DNA of 64,000 bases from Sphingomonas sanguinis NBRC 13937 (GCF_001591005.1 NZ_BCTY01000002.1:124001-188000), one strand, 5' to 3'; shown: positions 17,806 to 27,200, counted from the first letter of the stretch. Notes: generated from the letters alone by a model not told the origin. Numbers and translations: made by a program.

Positions 17806-19095
17806 TTACGCCTGGGTGCTGAGCCAGGTCTTCCAGAACGCGGCGAGATCGGCGCGCGGGGTGCCCTTCACGGCGTCGAAGGCGGCGGTCGCGCCCGCCT
17901 TGTCGCCCTGCGCGGCCAGCGCGATACCCAGGCGGGTGTTCACCTCATTGGCGTCGACACCACCCTTTTGCAGCGCGGCGCGGTAGAGCTCGACCGCCTT
18001 GGCATAATTGCCCTGGCCATAATAGGCCTCGGCGGTCAACGCGGCGAGCTTGCCGTCACCCGCCGACTTCGCGCGCGCCTCGGTCGGGGCCAGTGAGCCT
18101 TCCTGCTTGCTCTTGGCGTCCGCTGCGGTCAGCATCGCCTTGGCGGTGGCATTGCCCGTCGGGATCTTGCCGGTCGCCATGCCTTCCTTCAGCACGGCTG
18201 CGGCTTCGGCGGGCAGGCCCTTGTCGGTCGCGTACTGGGCATATTCCATATAGTCGTTCTGGTCGGCCAGCGACTTGGAAGCGCGCATCAGGCGGAACAG
18301 GTCAAGCTTCTGGTTCTTGTCCAGCGTCGCCAGCGAACCCGGCTGCAGGCCATAGATCACCAGCGTGTTGCGCCAGTTCTGCGCGGTCGGATAGGCGGCG
18401 ACCCACTTACGCAGCCAGCCGAGCGTCTCCGGCACCATCTTCGCCTTGTTGGCGCGACCGATGGCGTACTTGTAATAATCCTCCGGCGCCTTCTGGCCCG
18501 AAGCGTTCATCTGGTCGATGACCGATGCCAGTTCGGCATTGCCGCCTGCGACATCGCCCGATTCGAACTTGGCCTTGACCATCAGCATCGGCAGGTTCGG
18601 GTCGTTATAGCCGAGCTGCTTGGCCTGCTGGAAATATTGCAGGGCGATCGGATACTGCTTGCCGTTATAGGCCAGCGCGCCGCGACGATAGACGTAGCGC
18701 GGCTTGTCCGCCGCCGGGGTCGAGGGGCTGGCGATCAGCGCGTCGAGCGGCTTGGCGAGCACGGCCTCGTCGATCGGGGCGTTCGGATTGGCCTGCTGGG
18801 CCGCATACAGCTTGCCGGACTCCAGCTCATAACGCAGCGCGGCCGCGATATATTTGTCGTCCTCGGTCTTGGCGGCCGCTTCGACCGCAGCGACCAGCGG
18901 CTCAGCGGCGGCATAGTTCTTCTGCTGCATCACCGGCTGCGCGGCCTGGGCGGCCTTCAGCGCCTCGGGGCTCAGCTTCAGGCCACCGGCTTCCTCGCCC
19001 TTCTTCTTCTGCGCCACGGCCGGAACGGTCAGGACGACCCCACTCACACTCGTCGCCAGCACGGCCGCAAGCGCGAGCTTCGGAATGATCTTCAT
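17806..19095 (-). CDS. Exported tetratricopeptide-repeat protein
   Basis: This 429-residue protein has a clear signal peptide (MKIIPKLALAAVLATSVSGV to AVAQ). A charged linker (KKKGEEAGG) follows, then TPR-like helical repeats, including YVYRRGALAYNGKQYPIALQ near residue 150 and LTAEAYYGQGNYAKAVELYR near 360. It is most likely periplasmic and binds other proteins, but no specific function is recognisable. ATG at 19095 is chosen: GGAGA lies 9 bases upstream and the signal peptide begins there, although the frame is open 38 codons further. It is monocistronic with its own terminator. Confidence 0.7.
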   Translation of the reverse strand: MKIIPKLALAAVLATSVSGVVLTVPAVAQKKKGEEAGGLKLSPEALKAAQAAQPVMQQKNYAAAEPLVAAVEAAAKTEDDKYIAAALRYELESGKLYAAQQANPNAPIDEAVLAKPLDALIASPSTPAADKPRYVYRRGALAYNGKQYPIALQYFQQAKQLGYNDPNLPMLMVKAKFESGDVAGGNAELASVIDQMNASGQKAPEDYYKYAIGRANKAKMVPETLGWLRKWVAAYPTAQNWRNTLVIYGLQPGSLATLDKNQKLDLFRLMRASKSLADQNDYMEYAQYATDKGLPAEAAAVLKEGMATGKIPTGNATAKAMLTAADAKSKQEGSLAPTEARAKSAGDGKLAALTAEAYYGQGNYAKAVELYRAALQKGGVDANEVNTRLGIALAAQGDKAGATAAFDAVKGTPRADLAAFWKTWLSTQA

Positions 19096-19263
19096 GCGAA
19101 ATTTCTCCAAGAATAGAGCCTGTCGGGTCCACAACCGTCGATGGCGGGGCTTGTAGGGACAGCGGACGCCCCGTTCAAGCAATGCGATGATGCGTCGCCA
19201 CCTATCCACCCACCGCTGAACGCGGATTGAACGCGAACGCTCCGGGCGCTAGCGGGCGCGGTC

Positions 19264-20019
19264 ATGATTGCCGTCATTTCCCCCGCCAAGACGCTCGATT
19301 ACCAGAGCCCCCTGCCCGCCCTCGCGCCGACCGCGCCGCATTTCGCCCGGGAAGCCGATGAACTGGCCCAGGCCGCCTCCGGGCTGGGCGAGGAGAAGCT
19401 GGGCTCGCTGATGCGCATTTCGCCGGCGCTCGCAAAATTGAATGCCGAGCGGTTTCGCGACTTCGCCGATGCGCCCGAGCGGCCCGCCCTGTTCGCCTTT
19501 GCGGGCGACGTCTATACCGGGCTGGAGGCCAAGACGCTGGACGAGCCCGCCATATTGTTCGCGCAGGACCATCTGCGGATGCTGTCGGGGCTGTACGGCC
19601 TGCTCCGTCCGCTGGACGCGATGCGCCCCTACCGGCTGGAGATGGGCACGCGCTGGGCGCCACATAAAGGCGGATCGGGCGGTGGCAAGTTGACCGACTG
19701 GTGGGGCGACCGTATCGCCAAGCGGCTCGCCCAGGAGGTCGAGGCTGAGGGGTCGGGCACCATCCTGAACCTTGCCAGCCAGGAATATTGGCATGCGGTC
19801 GACGGGCAATTGCCTGCCTCGATCCGCATCATCGCCGTCGACTTCCGCGAGGGCGACCGCTTTGTCAGCTTCCATGCCAAGAAAGCACGCGGCGCGATGG
19901 CGCGCTGGATGGTCGAGCACCGGGTCACCGAGACGGACGCGATGCGCGGTTTCGATAGCGACGGTTATGCGTTCGACGCCGAGGCAAGCACGCCGGACAT
20001 ATGGAGATTCGTGCGATGA
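19264..20019 (+). CDS. yaaA: YaaA/UPF0246-family peroxide stress protein
   Basis: This 251-residue protein begins MIAVISPAKTLDY and carries MRISPALAKLNAERF, ALFAFAGDVYTGL, LRMLSGLYGLLRPLDAMRPYRLEMGT and a C-terminal FHAKKARGAMARW segment. All are hallmarks of the UPF0246 (YaaA) family. In E. coli YaaA lowers intracellular iron under peroxide stress; a DNA-binding role has been proposed. It is cytoplasmic. The last four bases overlap the start of the short-chain dehydrogenase gene (ATGA), so the two are co-translated. Confidence 0.9.
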   Translation: MIAVISPAKTLDYQSPLPALAPTAPHFAREADELAQAASGLGEEKLGSLMRISPALAKLNAERFRDFADAPERPALFAFAGDVYTGLEAKTLDEPAILFAQDHLRMLSGLYGLLRPLDAMRPYRLEMGTRWAPHKGGSGGGKLTDWWGDRIAKRLAQEVEAEGSGTILNLASQEYWHAVDGQLPASIRIIAVDFREGDRFVSFHAKKARGAMARWMVEHRVTETDAMRGFDSDGYAFDAEASTPDIWRFVR

Positions 20020-20714
20020 GCGAGTGGAAACAGGCCGTCGTCATCGGCGCGTCGGGCGGGATCGGCGGGGCCATCGCCGATGCGCTGGAGGACGAGGGCG
20101 TGGCGGTCACCCGTTTCGCCCGCTCCATGACCGGCGACGCACATCTCGACCTGGAGAATGAGGCAAGCATCGTCGCCGCCGCTGCCCGGATCGCCAAAGG
20201 CCCCGCCCCCGATCTGGTGATCGTCGCGACCGGACTGCTCCATGACGGGGAGCGCGGCCCGGAAAAGGCGATCGACCAGCTCGATCCCGCTTGGCTGGCG
20301 CGCAATTTCGCGGTGAACGCGATCGGCCCGGCGCTGGTCGCCAAGCATCTGCTCCCGATCATGCCGCGTACCGGCAAGACGCTGTTTGCCGCGCTGTCGG
20401 CGCGGGTCGGTTCGATCTCGGACAACCGGATGGGCGGCTGGTACGGCTATCGCGCGTCCAAGGCGGCGCTGAACCAGTTCATCCGCACGCTGGCGGTCGA
20501 GCATAAGCGGCGCAACGATCGGTCGATCATCGTCGCCCTGCATCCCGGCACGGTCGACACCGCGCTCTCCAAGCCGTTTCAAGGCAATGTCCGCCCCGGC
20601 GGCCTGTTCGCGCCCGACCGCGCCGCGGTACAGCTGCTGGACGTCATCGACGGGCTGAAGGCGCCTGACAGCGGCAAGCTGTTCGACTGGGAGGGCAAGG
20701 AAGTCCAACCTTGA
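20016..20714 (+). CDS. Short-chain dehydrogenase/reductase (C-factor-like)
   Basis: This 232-residue Rossmann-fold oxidoreductase has the cofactor motif GASGGIGGAIA near residue 13, a catalytic Ser in FAALSARVGSISDN, and the YxxxK active site in YRASKAALNQFIRTLAVEH. The overall pattern resembles CsgA/C-factor-type SDRs; the substrate is unknown. Start ATG at 20016 overlaps the yaaA stop as ATGA; the frame is open five codons earlier. A perfect 10-bp hairpin follows the stop codon. Confidence 0.85.
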   Translation: MSEWKQAVVIGASGGIGGAIADALEDEGVAVTRFARSMTGDAHLDLENEASIVAAAARIAKGPAPDLVIVATGLLHDGERGPEKAIDQLDPAWLARNFAVNAIGPALVAKHLLPIMPRTGKTLFAALSARVGSISDNRMGGWYGYRASKAALNQFIRTLAVEHKRRNDRSIIVALHPGTVDTALSKPFQGNVRPGGLFAPDRAAVQLLDVIDGLKAPDSGKLFDWEGKEVQP

Positions 20715-20726
20715 CGCAGCCTGCGC

Positions 20727-20750
20727 TTTCTCCCCCTGCGGGGGGAGAAA
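20727..20750. repeat. Perfect 10-bp hairpin, possible terminator or REP-type fragment
   Basis: TTTCTCCCCC (20727-20736) pairs perfectly with GGGGGAGAAA (20741-20750) across the loop TGCG. It lies 12 bp after the SDR stop codon. It is a pyrimidine/purine palindrome of the same flavour as the CTCCCC/GGGGAG arms of the element at 57666-57787, so it may be a fragment of a related intergenic repeat. There is no T-tract. Confidence 0.55.
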
Positions 20751-20810
20751 CAGGATACAAGCTCGGCCAATGAGCAGAGCCGGGCTTATCGATCCAAGGA
20801 TGTAGGAAAA

Positions 20811-20887
20811 TGGCGCGCCCGGAACGATTCGAACGTCCGACCCTCAGATTCGTAGTCTGATGCTCTATCCAGCTGAGCTACGGGCGC
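20811..20887 (-). tRNA. tRNA-Arg, anticodon ACG
   Basis: On the minus strand the acceptor GCGCCCG (from 20887) pairs with CGGGCGC. The D arm has GCTCAGCTGGATAGAGC, the anticodon stem TCAGA/TCTGA carries loop CTACGAA (anticodon ACG, read as ICG after editing), and the T loop is TTCGAAT. Discriminator G and an encoded CCA (20811-20813) are present. Confidence 0.95.
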
Positions 20888-21027
20888 GCTGTGGAGGTGG
20901 GCTCTTAGAAGCGCTTCGAAAGCGTGGCAAGCCCTTTGCTGGGGTTATCCACATTTTTTCTGGCGACGGTGCGAATGGCGCGTCGCGGCATTTTGACCGG
21001 CAACGTTCCGTGTCTAGGATGACCGCG

Positions 21028-21567
21028 ATGACCCAATTCTCCCCTGCCCCGCTCCGCTCCGCCCCGCTGCTCGTCATGGCGGGCCTGCTCGCCGCCCTGC
21101 CGCTGGGCGGATGCGCGCGCGATCGCGACACGACACCCTATCCCTCGCTAGCGGTCCGGCCAGTCGAGAAACAGGGCTTTGCCGAGCCTGCCGCCAAGCC
21201 GGTGGTTCTCCGCCCCGATCCCGCGCTCGATACGCAGATCACGCAACTGGGCGGACGACTGGATGAAGCCGGTGCGGCCTTTGCCACGGCCTATGACCGT
21301 GCCCGCGACAATGTAGCCAAGGCCAAGGGTCAGGCCGTCGGCAGCGACGCGTGGCTGGCCGCGCAGACCGAACTCGCCACGCTCGACGAAATCCGCTCGC
21401 GCAGTTCGGCAATTCTGACCGAGATCGACGACCTGGCGATCAAGCGCGCCGCCGCGCTGGAGCCCGACTATCCCGCACTCGTCGCGCTGCGCGAGCGGGC
21501 CACGGCGCAGACCACGAAGCAAGGCGACCAGATCAAGGCGCTGACCGCGCAACTGCCCAGCGGCTGA
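21028..21567 (+). CDS. Putative lipoprotein of unknown function
   Basis: This 179-residue protein has a lipoprotein signal peptide with lipobox LPLGGC; the lipidated Cys is residue 29. The mature part begins ARDRDTTPYPSLAVRP and is mostly helical and Ala-rich (DTQITQLGGRLDEAGAAFAT and DEIRSRSSAILTEIDD), possibly coiled coil. I do not recognise a family. ATG at 21028 is chosen because AGGA lies 9 bases upstream; another ATG is three codons earlier, and the frame is open back into the tRNA. It converges with the membrane fusion gene, 5 bp apart. Confidence 0.7.
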   Translation: MTQFSPAPLRSAPLLVMAGLLAALPLGGCARDRDTTPYPSLAVRPVEKQGFAEPAAKPVVLRPDPALDTQITQLGGRLDEAGAAFATAYDRARDNVAKAKGQAVGSDAWLAAQTELATLDEIRSRSSAILTEIDDLAIKRAAALEPDYPALVALRERATAQTTKQGDQIKALTAQLPSG

Positions 21568-21572
21568 CCCGC

Positions 21573-23780
21573 TCAGAATTGGCGGATGAAGGGCAGGATG
21601 CTGGAATAATCGTCCGTCCAGGCCGCCAGCCCCGGCGGCGCGACCGCCGGGGTCCAGTCGCCGCCCTGCTTCTCCAGCGTCTTCAGCGCCGCCGGATCGC
21701 GCGACAGCGCCAGCCAAACCGATGGGGTGGCCTCGTCCCGCCGGTCCAGTTCGGTCGGGACGTAATGAAGCTTGGCCGCCACCCAGCCGCCATCCCGCGC
21801 GGCGGCGGCAACCAGCGGCTCCAGATCGACGAAGCGATTGGAGATGTGGACAAGCATCAACCCACGCCGCGACAGCACCCGGGCATAGGTCGCAAAGGCC
21901 TCCCGCGTCAGCAGATGCGCCGGAACCGCATCGGAGGAAAAGGCATCCAGCGCCAGCAGGTCCAAACTGGCCGACGCCTCTGCCGACAGCCGCAACCGGG
22001 CATCGCCGACCCGGATGACCGGATGGGGCTGACACAGCCGCAAATAGCTGAACTGGCCGGTGTCGCGCGCGATGCGCACGATGACGGGATCGATCTCATA
22101 GAAGCGCCAGCTTTGCCCGGGCTGCGCGTAGCACGCGAGCGTGCCGGTCCCCAGCCCGACGACGCCGATGCGCGCGGCCGGGCCATAGAGCATCGGCGCG
22201 GCGCGCATCGCCCGCCCGACACCGGAATAGGGGGCATAATAGGTGGTCGGCGTCCGCTCGCGCGCGATCGACCCGCGAAGCTGGATGCCATGGACGGTCG
22301 ATCCATGGTCCAGCTCGCGATAACCCGGCCCGTCGCGCACCGTATAGACGCCGAAATAGCTGCGCATCCGCGCGTCGCGCTCGATCGATAAAGACAGCGC
22401 GCGATAGCCGCCAAACAGGACCAGCGCTCCGGCCAGCAGCAGCACGAACCCCGCCCGCGCGCCGATCGCCAGGAAGCCGAGCGCGGCGATGATCAGGAAG
22501 ATCGGTCCTTGCCGCTCTTCGCCGAACCAGTCGGCAGGCCCCACCAAGCGCAGGTCAAGCAGCAATCCGACCGCCACCGCCAATGCGATCAGCATCGCGC
22601 GCGAATGCCGCCACCACAAATCACGGATCGTCGGCAGCAGATATTGCTGTGGGATCAGCGCTCCGGCCGCCAGGATCAACAGCGGATATTCATAGGTCCA
22701 GTCGAACAGCACGGGCGCGAGGATGCCCGCAAATACGCCACCCAGCGCACCACCGACCGCCATCCACAGATAGAAACCGGTCAGCCGATCGACTGCAGGC
22801 CGCGCCCGGTACAGGGCGGTATGCAGCGCCACCGAGACCATTAAGAGGAGCAGCAGCGCAACGACGACATTGGCATAGGCGCGCTCGGGATAGCTGCCCA
22901 TGATCACGCCGCCGAAGAGAAGCAGCGTGATCGGCGCGATCCGGGTCAGCGTATCCGCCATGCCCCGCCGCGTCGCAAAGGCGATGATGAAGCTCGCCAG
23001 ATACAGGCCCAGCGGCAATACCCAGAGCAACGGCATCGCGATGATGTCGGTCGTGATATAGGTCGATGTCGCGGTCACCAGCCCCGACGGCACCGCCGCC
23101 AGCGCCACCCATAGCGCGATCCGGCGCCATCCCGGTGGCGGCGAGGTCGCCACCACCGCCTCACCCTTGGCCGCGTTCGGCAGCCGCGTGGCACAGGCCA
23201 GCACCAGCAGCGCCAGGACACCATAGCCCGCGCTCCACAACAGGCTCTGCCCATGCAGCGTCATCGCGGGCTCGACCAGCAACGGATAGGCGATCAGCCC
23301 GGCAAAGCTGCCCAGGTTCGACGCGGCATAGAGCGCATAGGGATTGCGCCCCGCCTGCGCGAGCGCGAACCAGCGCTGGATCAGCGGCGCCTGCGCCGAC
23401 ACGGCGAAGAACAGCGGCCCGATCGACAGGCCGAGCAGCCAGGGCACCCAGAGCGTCGGCTCGGCATCGGCGGGTAGGTCGACCGCCATCAGCCCGATCG
23501 GCAGCCACAGCGCCGCCACGCCCAGCACAGCGAGATGCACCCCGGCCTGCACCCTGGGACGGAAGCGCCCCAGCGCATGGGCATAGGCATAGCCGCCCAG
23601 CAGCAAGGCCTGATAGACCACCATCGCCGAGCTCCACACGGCGGGCGCACCGCCCAGCCGGGGCAGCGCCATGCGCGCGACCAGCGGCTGGACCAGGAAC
23701 AGCAGGAACGATCCGGTCAGGATCGTCGCCACGAACAGCGCGCGCGCCGCCAGGCTGGAGGATCGGCTCGTCCGTGACAA
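21573..23780 (-). CDS. Membrane protein with C-terminal spermidine-synthase-like domain
   Basis: This protein of about 735 residues has an N-terminal half with many transmembrane helices (LFVATILTGSFLLFLVQPLV onwards, at least ten). The C-terminal half is a Rossmann methyltransferase-type domain resembling spermidine synthase: RIGVVGLGTGTLACYA, WRFYEIDPVIVRIAR, DLLALDAFSSDAVPAHLL. This two-part layout is known as fused MFS/spermidine synthase proteins; the reaction is not established. DAFSSDAVP matches the catalytic loop of the family. The start is uncertain: TTG at 23780 lies just after the hemB stop (23786); the open frame extends into hemB to 23843. It is likely co-transcribed with hemB. 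Confidence 0.72.
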   Translation of the reverse strand: MSRTSRSSSLAARALFVATILTGSFLLFLVQPLVARMALPRLGGAPAVWSSAMVVYQALLLGGYAYAHALGRFRPRVQAGVHLAVLGVAALWLPIGLMAVDLPADAEPTLWVPWLLGLSIGPLFFAVSAQAPLIQRWFALAQAGRNPYALYAASNLGSFAGLIAYPLLVEPAMTLHGQSLLWSAGYGVLALLVLACATRLPNAAKGEAVVATSPPPGWRRIALWVALAAVPSGLVTATSTYITTDIIAMPLLWVLPLGLYLASFIIAFATRRGMADTLTRIAPITLLLFGGVIMGSYPERAYANVVVALLLLLMVSVALHTALYRARPAVDRLTGFYLWMAVGGALGGVFAGILAPVLFDWTYEYPLLILAAGALIPQQYLLPTIRDLWWRHSRAMLIALAVAVGLLLDLRLVGPADWFGEERQGPIFLIIAALGFLAIGARAGFVLLLAGALVLFGGYRALSLSIERDARMRSYFGVYTVRDGPGYRELDHGSTVHGIQLRGSIARERTPTTYYAPYSGVGRAMRAAPMLYGPAARIGVVGLGTGTLACYAQPGQSWRFYEIDPVIVRIARDTGQFSYLRLCQPHPVIRVGDARLRLSAEASASLDLLALDAFSSDAVPAHLLTREAFATYARVLSRRGLMLVHISNRFVDLEPLVAAAARDGGWVAAKLHYVPTELDRRDEATPSVWLALSRDPAALKTLEKQGGDWTPAVAPPGLAAWTDDYSSILPFIRQF

Positions 23781-23785
23781 ACGGT

Positions 23786-24778
23786 TCAGGCGTTCAGCAG
23801 GCGCGCGGCATGGGCGGCATGATAGGTCAGCACGCCTGCGCATCCGGCGCGCTTGAACGCCATCAACGTCTCCAGCACCATGGCGTCCCGGTCCGCCGCG
23901 CCCGCCGCCACCGCCGTCTCGATCATCGCGTATTCGCCCGACACCTGATAGGCGAAGGTCGGCACGCGGAACTCCTCCTTCACCCGGCGGATGATGTCGA
24001 GATAGGGCAGGCCCGGCTTCACCATTACGCTGTCCGCCCCCTCGGCCAGGTCTAGCGCGACCTCGCGCAACGCCTCCTCAGCATTGGCATGGTCCATCTG
24101 ATAGGTGCGCTTGTCGCCCTTCAGCAGCCCGCGTGTATTCACCGCGTCACGGAACGGGCCGTAAAAGGCGCTCGCATATTTGGCGGCATAGGCCATGATC
24201 TGGACGTTGTGGAAACCCTCCGCCTCCAGCGCCGCGCGGATCATGCCCACCCGGCCGTCCATCATGTCGGACGGCGCGATGACATCCGATCCGGCGCGCG
24301 CCTGGGTTAGCGCCTGCTGGACCAAGGCGTCCGCCGTGCGGTCGTTCACGACATAACCGGCAGCATCGACCAGTCCGTCATGGCCGTGCGTCGTATAGGG
24401 ATCGAGCGCGACATCGGTCAGCACGCCGATATCCGGCACCGCCTCCTTGATCGCCGCAATGGCGCGGCACATCAGATTATCGGGGTTCAGCGCCTCGCGC
24501 CCGTCATCGGTGCGCAGTTGCGACGGCGTATTGGGGAACAGCGCCAGGCAGGGAATGCCCAGCTCGGCGGCTTCCCGCGCCCGCGCCACGATGCCGTCCA
24601 GCGACCAGCGCGAGACGCCGGGCAGGCTGGCGATCGGCTCCTCCACCCCCTGCCCCTCGGTGACGAACAGCGGCCAGATCAGATCGGCCGGGGTCAGCAC
24701 CGTTTCGGCATGAAGCCGACGGCTCCATTGCGAAGCGCGGGTACGGCGAAGGCGAAGCGCGGGGTAGGAAGCGGTCAT
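23786..24778 (-). CDS. hemB: Delta-aminolevulinic acid dehydratase (porphobilinogen synthase)
   Basis: This 330-residue enzyme condenses two 5-aminolevulinate molecules to porphobilinogen in haem synthesis. The two active-site lysines are visible in MAYAAKYASAFYGPFRDA and SVMVKPGLPYLD. The metal-binding segment reads DVALDPYTTHGHDG, with Ala/Asp where zinc enzymes have cysteines, so this is the magnesium-type, zinc-independent HemB known from alphaproteobacteria and pseudomonads. ATG at 24778 begins MTASYPALRLRRTRAS, the usual N-terminus; the frame is open 53 codons upstream across the divergent lipid kinase start. Its stop is 5 bp from the probable start of the membrane fusion gene. Confidence 0.93.
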   Translation of the reverse strand: MTASYPALRLRRTRASQWSRRLHAETVLTPADLIWPLFVTEGQGVEEPIASLPGVSRWSLDGIVARAREAAELGIPCLALFPNTPSQLRTDDGREALNPDNLMCRAIAAIKEAVPDIGVLTDVALDPYTTHGHDGLVDAAGYVVNDRTADALVQQALTQARAGSDVIAPSDMMDGRVGMIRAALEAEGFHNVQIMAYAAKYASAFYGPFRDAVNTRGLLKGDKRTYQMDHANAEEALREVALDLAEGADSVMVKPGLPYLDIIRRVKEEFRVPTFAYQVSGEYAMIETAVAAGAADRDAMVLETLMAFKRAGCAGVLTYHAAHAARLLNA

Positions 24779-24857
24779 CGAAAATGCTTTTGCGGGATCG
24801 GACCCCGCTTGCCAAGCGTTGCATGGCAAGCGTTTCGGGGGCGGAAGGAATTTGCGC

Positions 24858-25736
24858 GTGAAAGAGATACGATCGGCCGCGATGGTGGTGAATGCCAAGT
24901 CGCGGCGTGGCCAGGCTCTGTTCCAGCAGGCGTGCAAGGCGATGTCCGGCCTGCCCTACAAGGTCGATGCCCGCGCGGTGGAGGACCCCAAGGACCTGGA
25001 GCCCAGGGTGCGCGAGTTGCTGGCGGCCAAGCCAGACCTGCTGATCCTGGGCGGCGGCGACGGCACGATCAGCGGACTGGTCGACCTGATGGTGGGACAT
25101 GACGTAGTGTTGGGCGTGCTGCCGCTCGGCACTGCGAACAGCTTTGCCCGCTCGCTCGGCATCCCGCTCGACATCGAGGGCGCGGTCGAGGTGATCCGTA
25201 CCGGCCGCCCGCGGCGGATCGACCTGGGCATGATCGACAAGGACTATTACGCCAATTGCGCCGCCATGGGCATCAGCCCCAAGATCGCCGAGACGGTGCC
25301 CCACGGCCTGAAGCGCGTTGCCGGGCGGCTGGGTTATCTCGGCTGGGCGGCGTATCAGTTCCTGCGCTTCCGCCCCTTCACTTTGATCGTCGAGCAGAAT
25401 GGCGAGCGCGAGCGCCTGCGCGTCGTCGAGGTCCGTATCTCCAACGGCCCCTATCATGGCGGCACCGAACTGGTGGAATCGGCCGCCGTCGATTCCGGCG
25501 AGATCGTGGTGCAGGCAGTCTGCGGCCATGTGAAGCGCCGCCTGGTGATCAACTGGGCCGCCAGCATTCTGCGTAGCGACTATCGCAAGGAAAAGGTGCG
25601 CGAGTTTCGAGGCCGCGAGATCAAGCTCAACACCATTCCCCCGCTGCCCATCTCGATCGATGGCGAGGTGCTGGCCCACACCCCCGTCACCGCCCGCATC
25701 GCGGCCGGGATCATCGAGGTGATGGCGCCTGTCTGA
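24858..25736 (+). CDS. Diacylglycerol/sphingosine-kinase-like lipid kinase
   Basis: This 292-residue protein has the DAGK catalytic signature: VVNAKSRRGQALF near residue 10, GGGDGT at 65-70 (ATP-binding), and LPLGTANSFARSLGIP. A C-terminal beta domain follows, with ISIDGEVLAHTP. Such enzymes phosphorylate diacylglycerol or long-chain bases. In sphingomonads, whose outer membrane carries glycosphingolipids, a sphingoid substrate is possible but cannot be read from the sequence. GTG at 24858 is used because GGAAGGAA lies 7 bases upstream; ATG at 24882 is an alternative. It is divergent from hemB with a 79-bp gap. Confidence 0.83.
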   Translation: MKEIRSAAMVVNAKSRRGQALFQQACKAMSGLPYKVDARAVEDPKDLEPRVRELLAAKPDLLILGGGDGTISGLVDLMVGHDVVLGVLPLGTANSFARSLGIPLDIEGAVEVIRTGRPRRIDLGMIDKDYYANCAAMGISPKIAETVPHGLKRVAGRLGYLGWAAYQFLRFRPFTLIVEQNGERERLRVVEVRISNGPYHGGTELVESAAVDSGEIVVQAVCGHVKRRLVINWAASILRSDYRKEKVREFRGREIKLNTIPPLPISIDGEVLAHTPVTARIAAGIIEVMAPV

Positions 25737-25751
25737 CGCGCCCGAGAGGGA

Positions 25752-27200
25752 TCAGCCGACCGGCATCGCCTTGTTGGTCGGCTGCCCCTCGGCCAGGGCC
25801 TGCTCCTCGCACTCTTCCTTACCAGCCGGGACGGTCATCCGCCCCTTCCGCCAATTGCCATAGCGGTAATAGGCGATGGTCATCACCATCGATGCCAGCG
25901 AGCCCGCCGGAAAGCTCCACCAGATCGCGTCCGATCCCAGCATCGGCTCGAACAGATTGGCCAGGCCAAAACGGACCGGAAACATCGCGATCGCCAGGAT
26001 GACGAGCGGCCCGACCACCGCGCCATTGGCCCGCACCGTCGCCGCCAGCACCATCGACACGCCAAAGAGCATGAAGCTCCATCCGGCGATCAGGTTGATC
26101 CGCGCGGCGATATCGATCGCGCCCTGCTCATTACCCAGAAACAGCCACAGCACATGCCGGTCGAGCAGCGTCACCACCAGCACGAGCACGCCCGTCAGCA
26201 ACAGGTTCATGCGCAGCCCCGCGCGGGTGATCCGGTCGACCCGGTCCCATTGGCCTGCACCGATATTCTGCGCCGCCATCGCGCTGACCGCCGCGCCCAC
26301 CGCCATGGCGGGCATCTGGATATAGGTCCACAGCTGGTTCGCCGCGCCATAGGCGGCGGTGGTCGAGGTGCCATGCCGGTTGACCAGCCCCATCATCGCC
26401 AGCGCCGAGGTGGAGACGACCAGCATCTGGAGCCCCATCGGAAACCCCTTGACCACGATCGTCTTCAGCAGCGTCGGGGTCGGGATCAGATAGCGCCACT
26501 CAGCCCCGCGCAGCCGCACGACCAGATCCTTGGCATAAAGATAGGTGACGAGCGCCAGCAGCGATCCGCTATTGGCGATCAGCGTGGCGATCGCCGACCC
26601 CTCGATCCCCAGCGCAGGCGCGGGCCCCAGCCCCAGGATAAAGACGGGGTTCAGCACGACGTCCAGCACCGAACCCAGCGCCATGAACTTGAGCGGTGTG
26701 ATCGAATCGCCCACCCCGCGCAGCGCCATGGTCAACAGCACGCTGATGAACCCCGGCGGCATCGCGACGAAGATGACCCGCAGATAGGCGAGCGCCAGCG
26801 GATAGACCTCCGCCGGGGTGGCCAGCGCGCGCAGAATGGCGGGGGCGGCCAGCCAGCCGAGCACGACGGTCAGCGTCGAGATGACCGCGAACAGCCCCAG
26901 TGCCGATCCCAGCACCCGTCGTACCGCATCGACATCCCGCCGCCCCATATTCTGGCCGATCAGGATGGTCGCCGCCATGCCGAAGCCAAAGGTCGCCGCG
27001 ACCAGCAGAAACATGATGATGTTGGCATTGGTCGTCGCCGCAAGCGCCCGCTCACCCAGAAACTGGCCGATCCAGATGGCGTTGATCGACCCGTTGAGCG
27101 ATTGCAGCACGCTCGACCCCAGGGTGGGCAGCGCGAACAGAAGCAGGGTCTTGCCGATCGGCCCGGCGGTCAGGTCGCGACGTCCGTCCTGAGATTTCAC
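25752..27200 (-). CDS. MATE-family multidrug/Na+ antiporter
   Basis: This 482-residue inner-membrane protein has about 12 helices in two similar halves. MATE hallmarks include LTAGPIGKTLLLFALPTLGSS at the N-terminus, ATTNANIIMFLLVAATFGFG, and PMGLQMLVVSTSALAMMGLVNRHG at the start of the second half. It probably exports cationic or organic compounds with Na+ or H+ uptake; the substrate is unknown. GTG at 27200 overlaps the stop of the upstream exported protein gene (GTGA), with GGAGA 9 bases before, so translation is coupled. The frame is open 38 codons further up. It converges with the lipid kinase gene. Confidence 0.88.
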   Translation of the reverse strand: MKSQDGRRDLTAGPIGKTLLLFALPTLGSSVLQSLNGSINAIWIGQFLGERALAATTNANIIMFLLVAATFGFGMAATILIGQNMGRRDVDAVRRVLGSALGLFAVISTLTVVLGWLAAPAILRALATPAEVYPLALAYLRVIFVAMPPGFISVLLTMALRGVGDSITPLKFMALGSVLDVVLNPVFILGLGPAPALGIEGSAIATLIANSGSLLALVTYLYAKDLVVRLRGAEWRYLIPTPTLLKTIVVKGFPMGLQMLVVSTSALAMMGLVNRHGTSTTAAYGAANQLWTYIQMPAMAVGAAVSAMAAQNIGAGQWDRVDRITRAGLRMNLLLTGVLVLVVTLLDRHVLWLFLGNEQGAIDIAARINLIAGWSFMLFGVSMVLAATVRANGAVVGPLVILAIAMFPVRFGLANLFEPMLGSDAIWWSFPAGSLASMVMTIAYYRYGNWRKGRMTVPAGKEECEEQALAEGQPTNKAMPVG

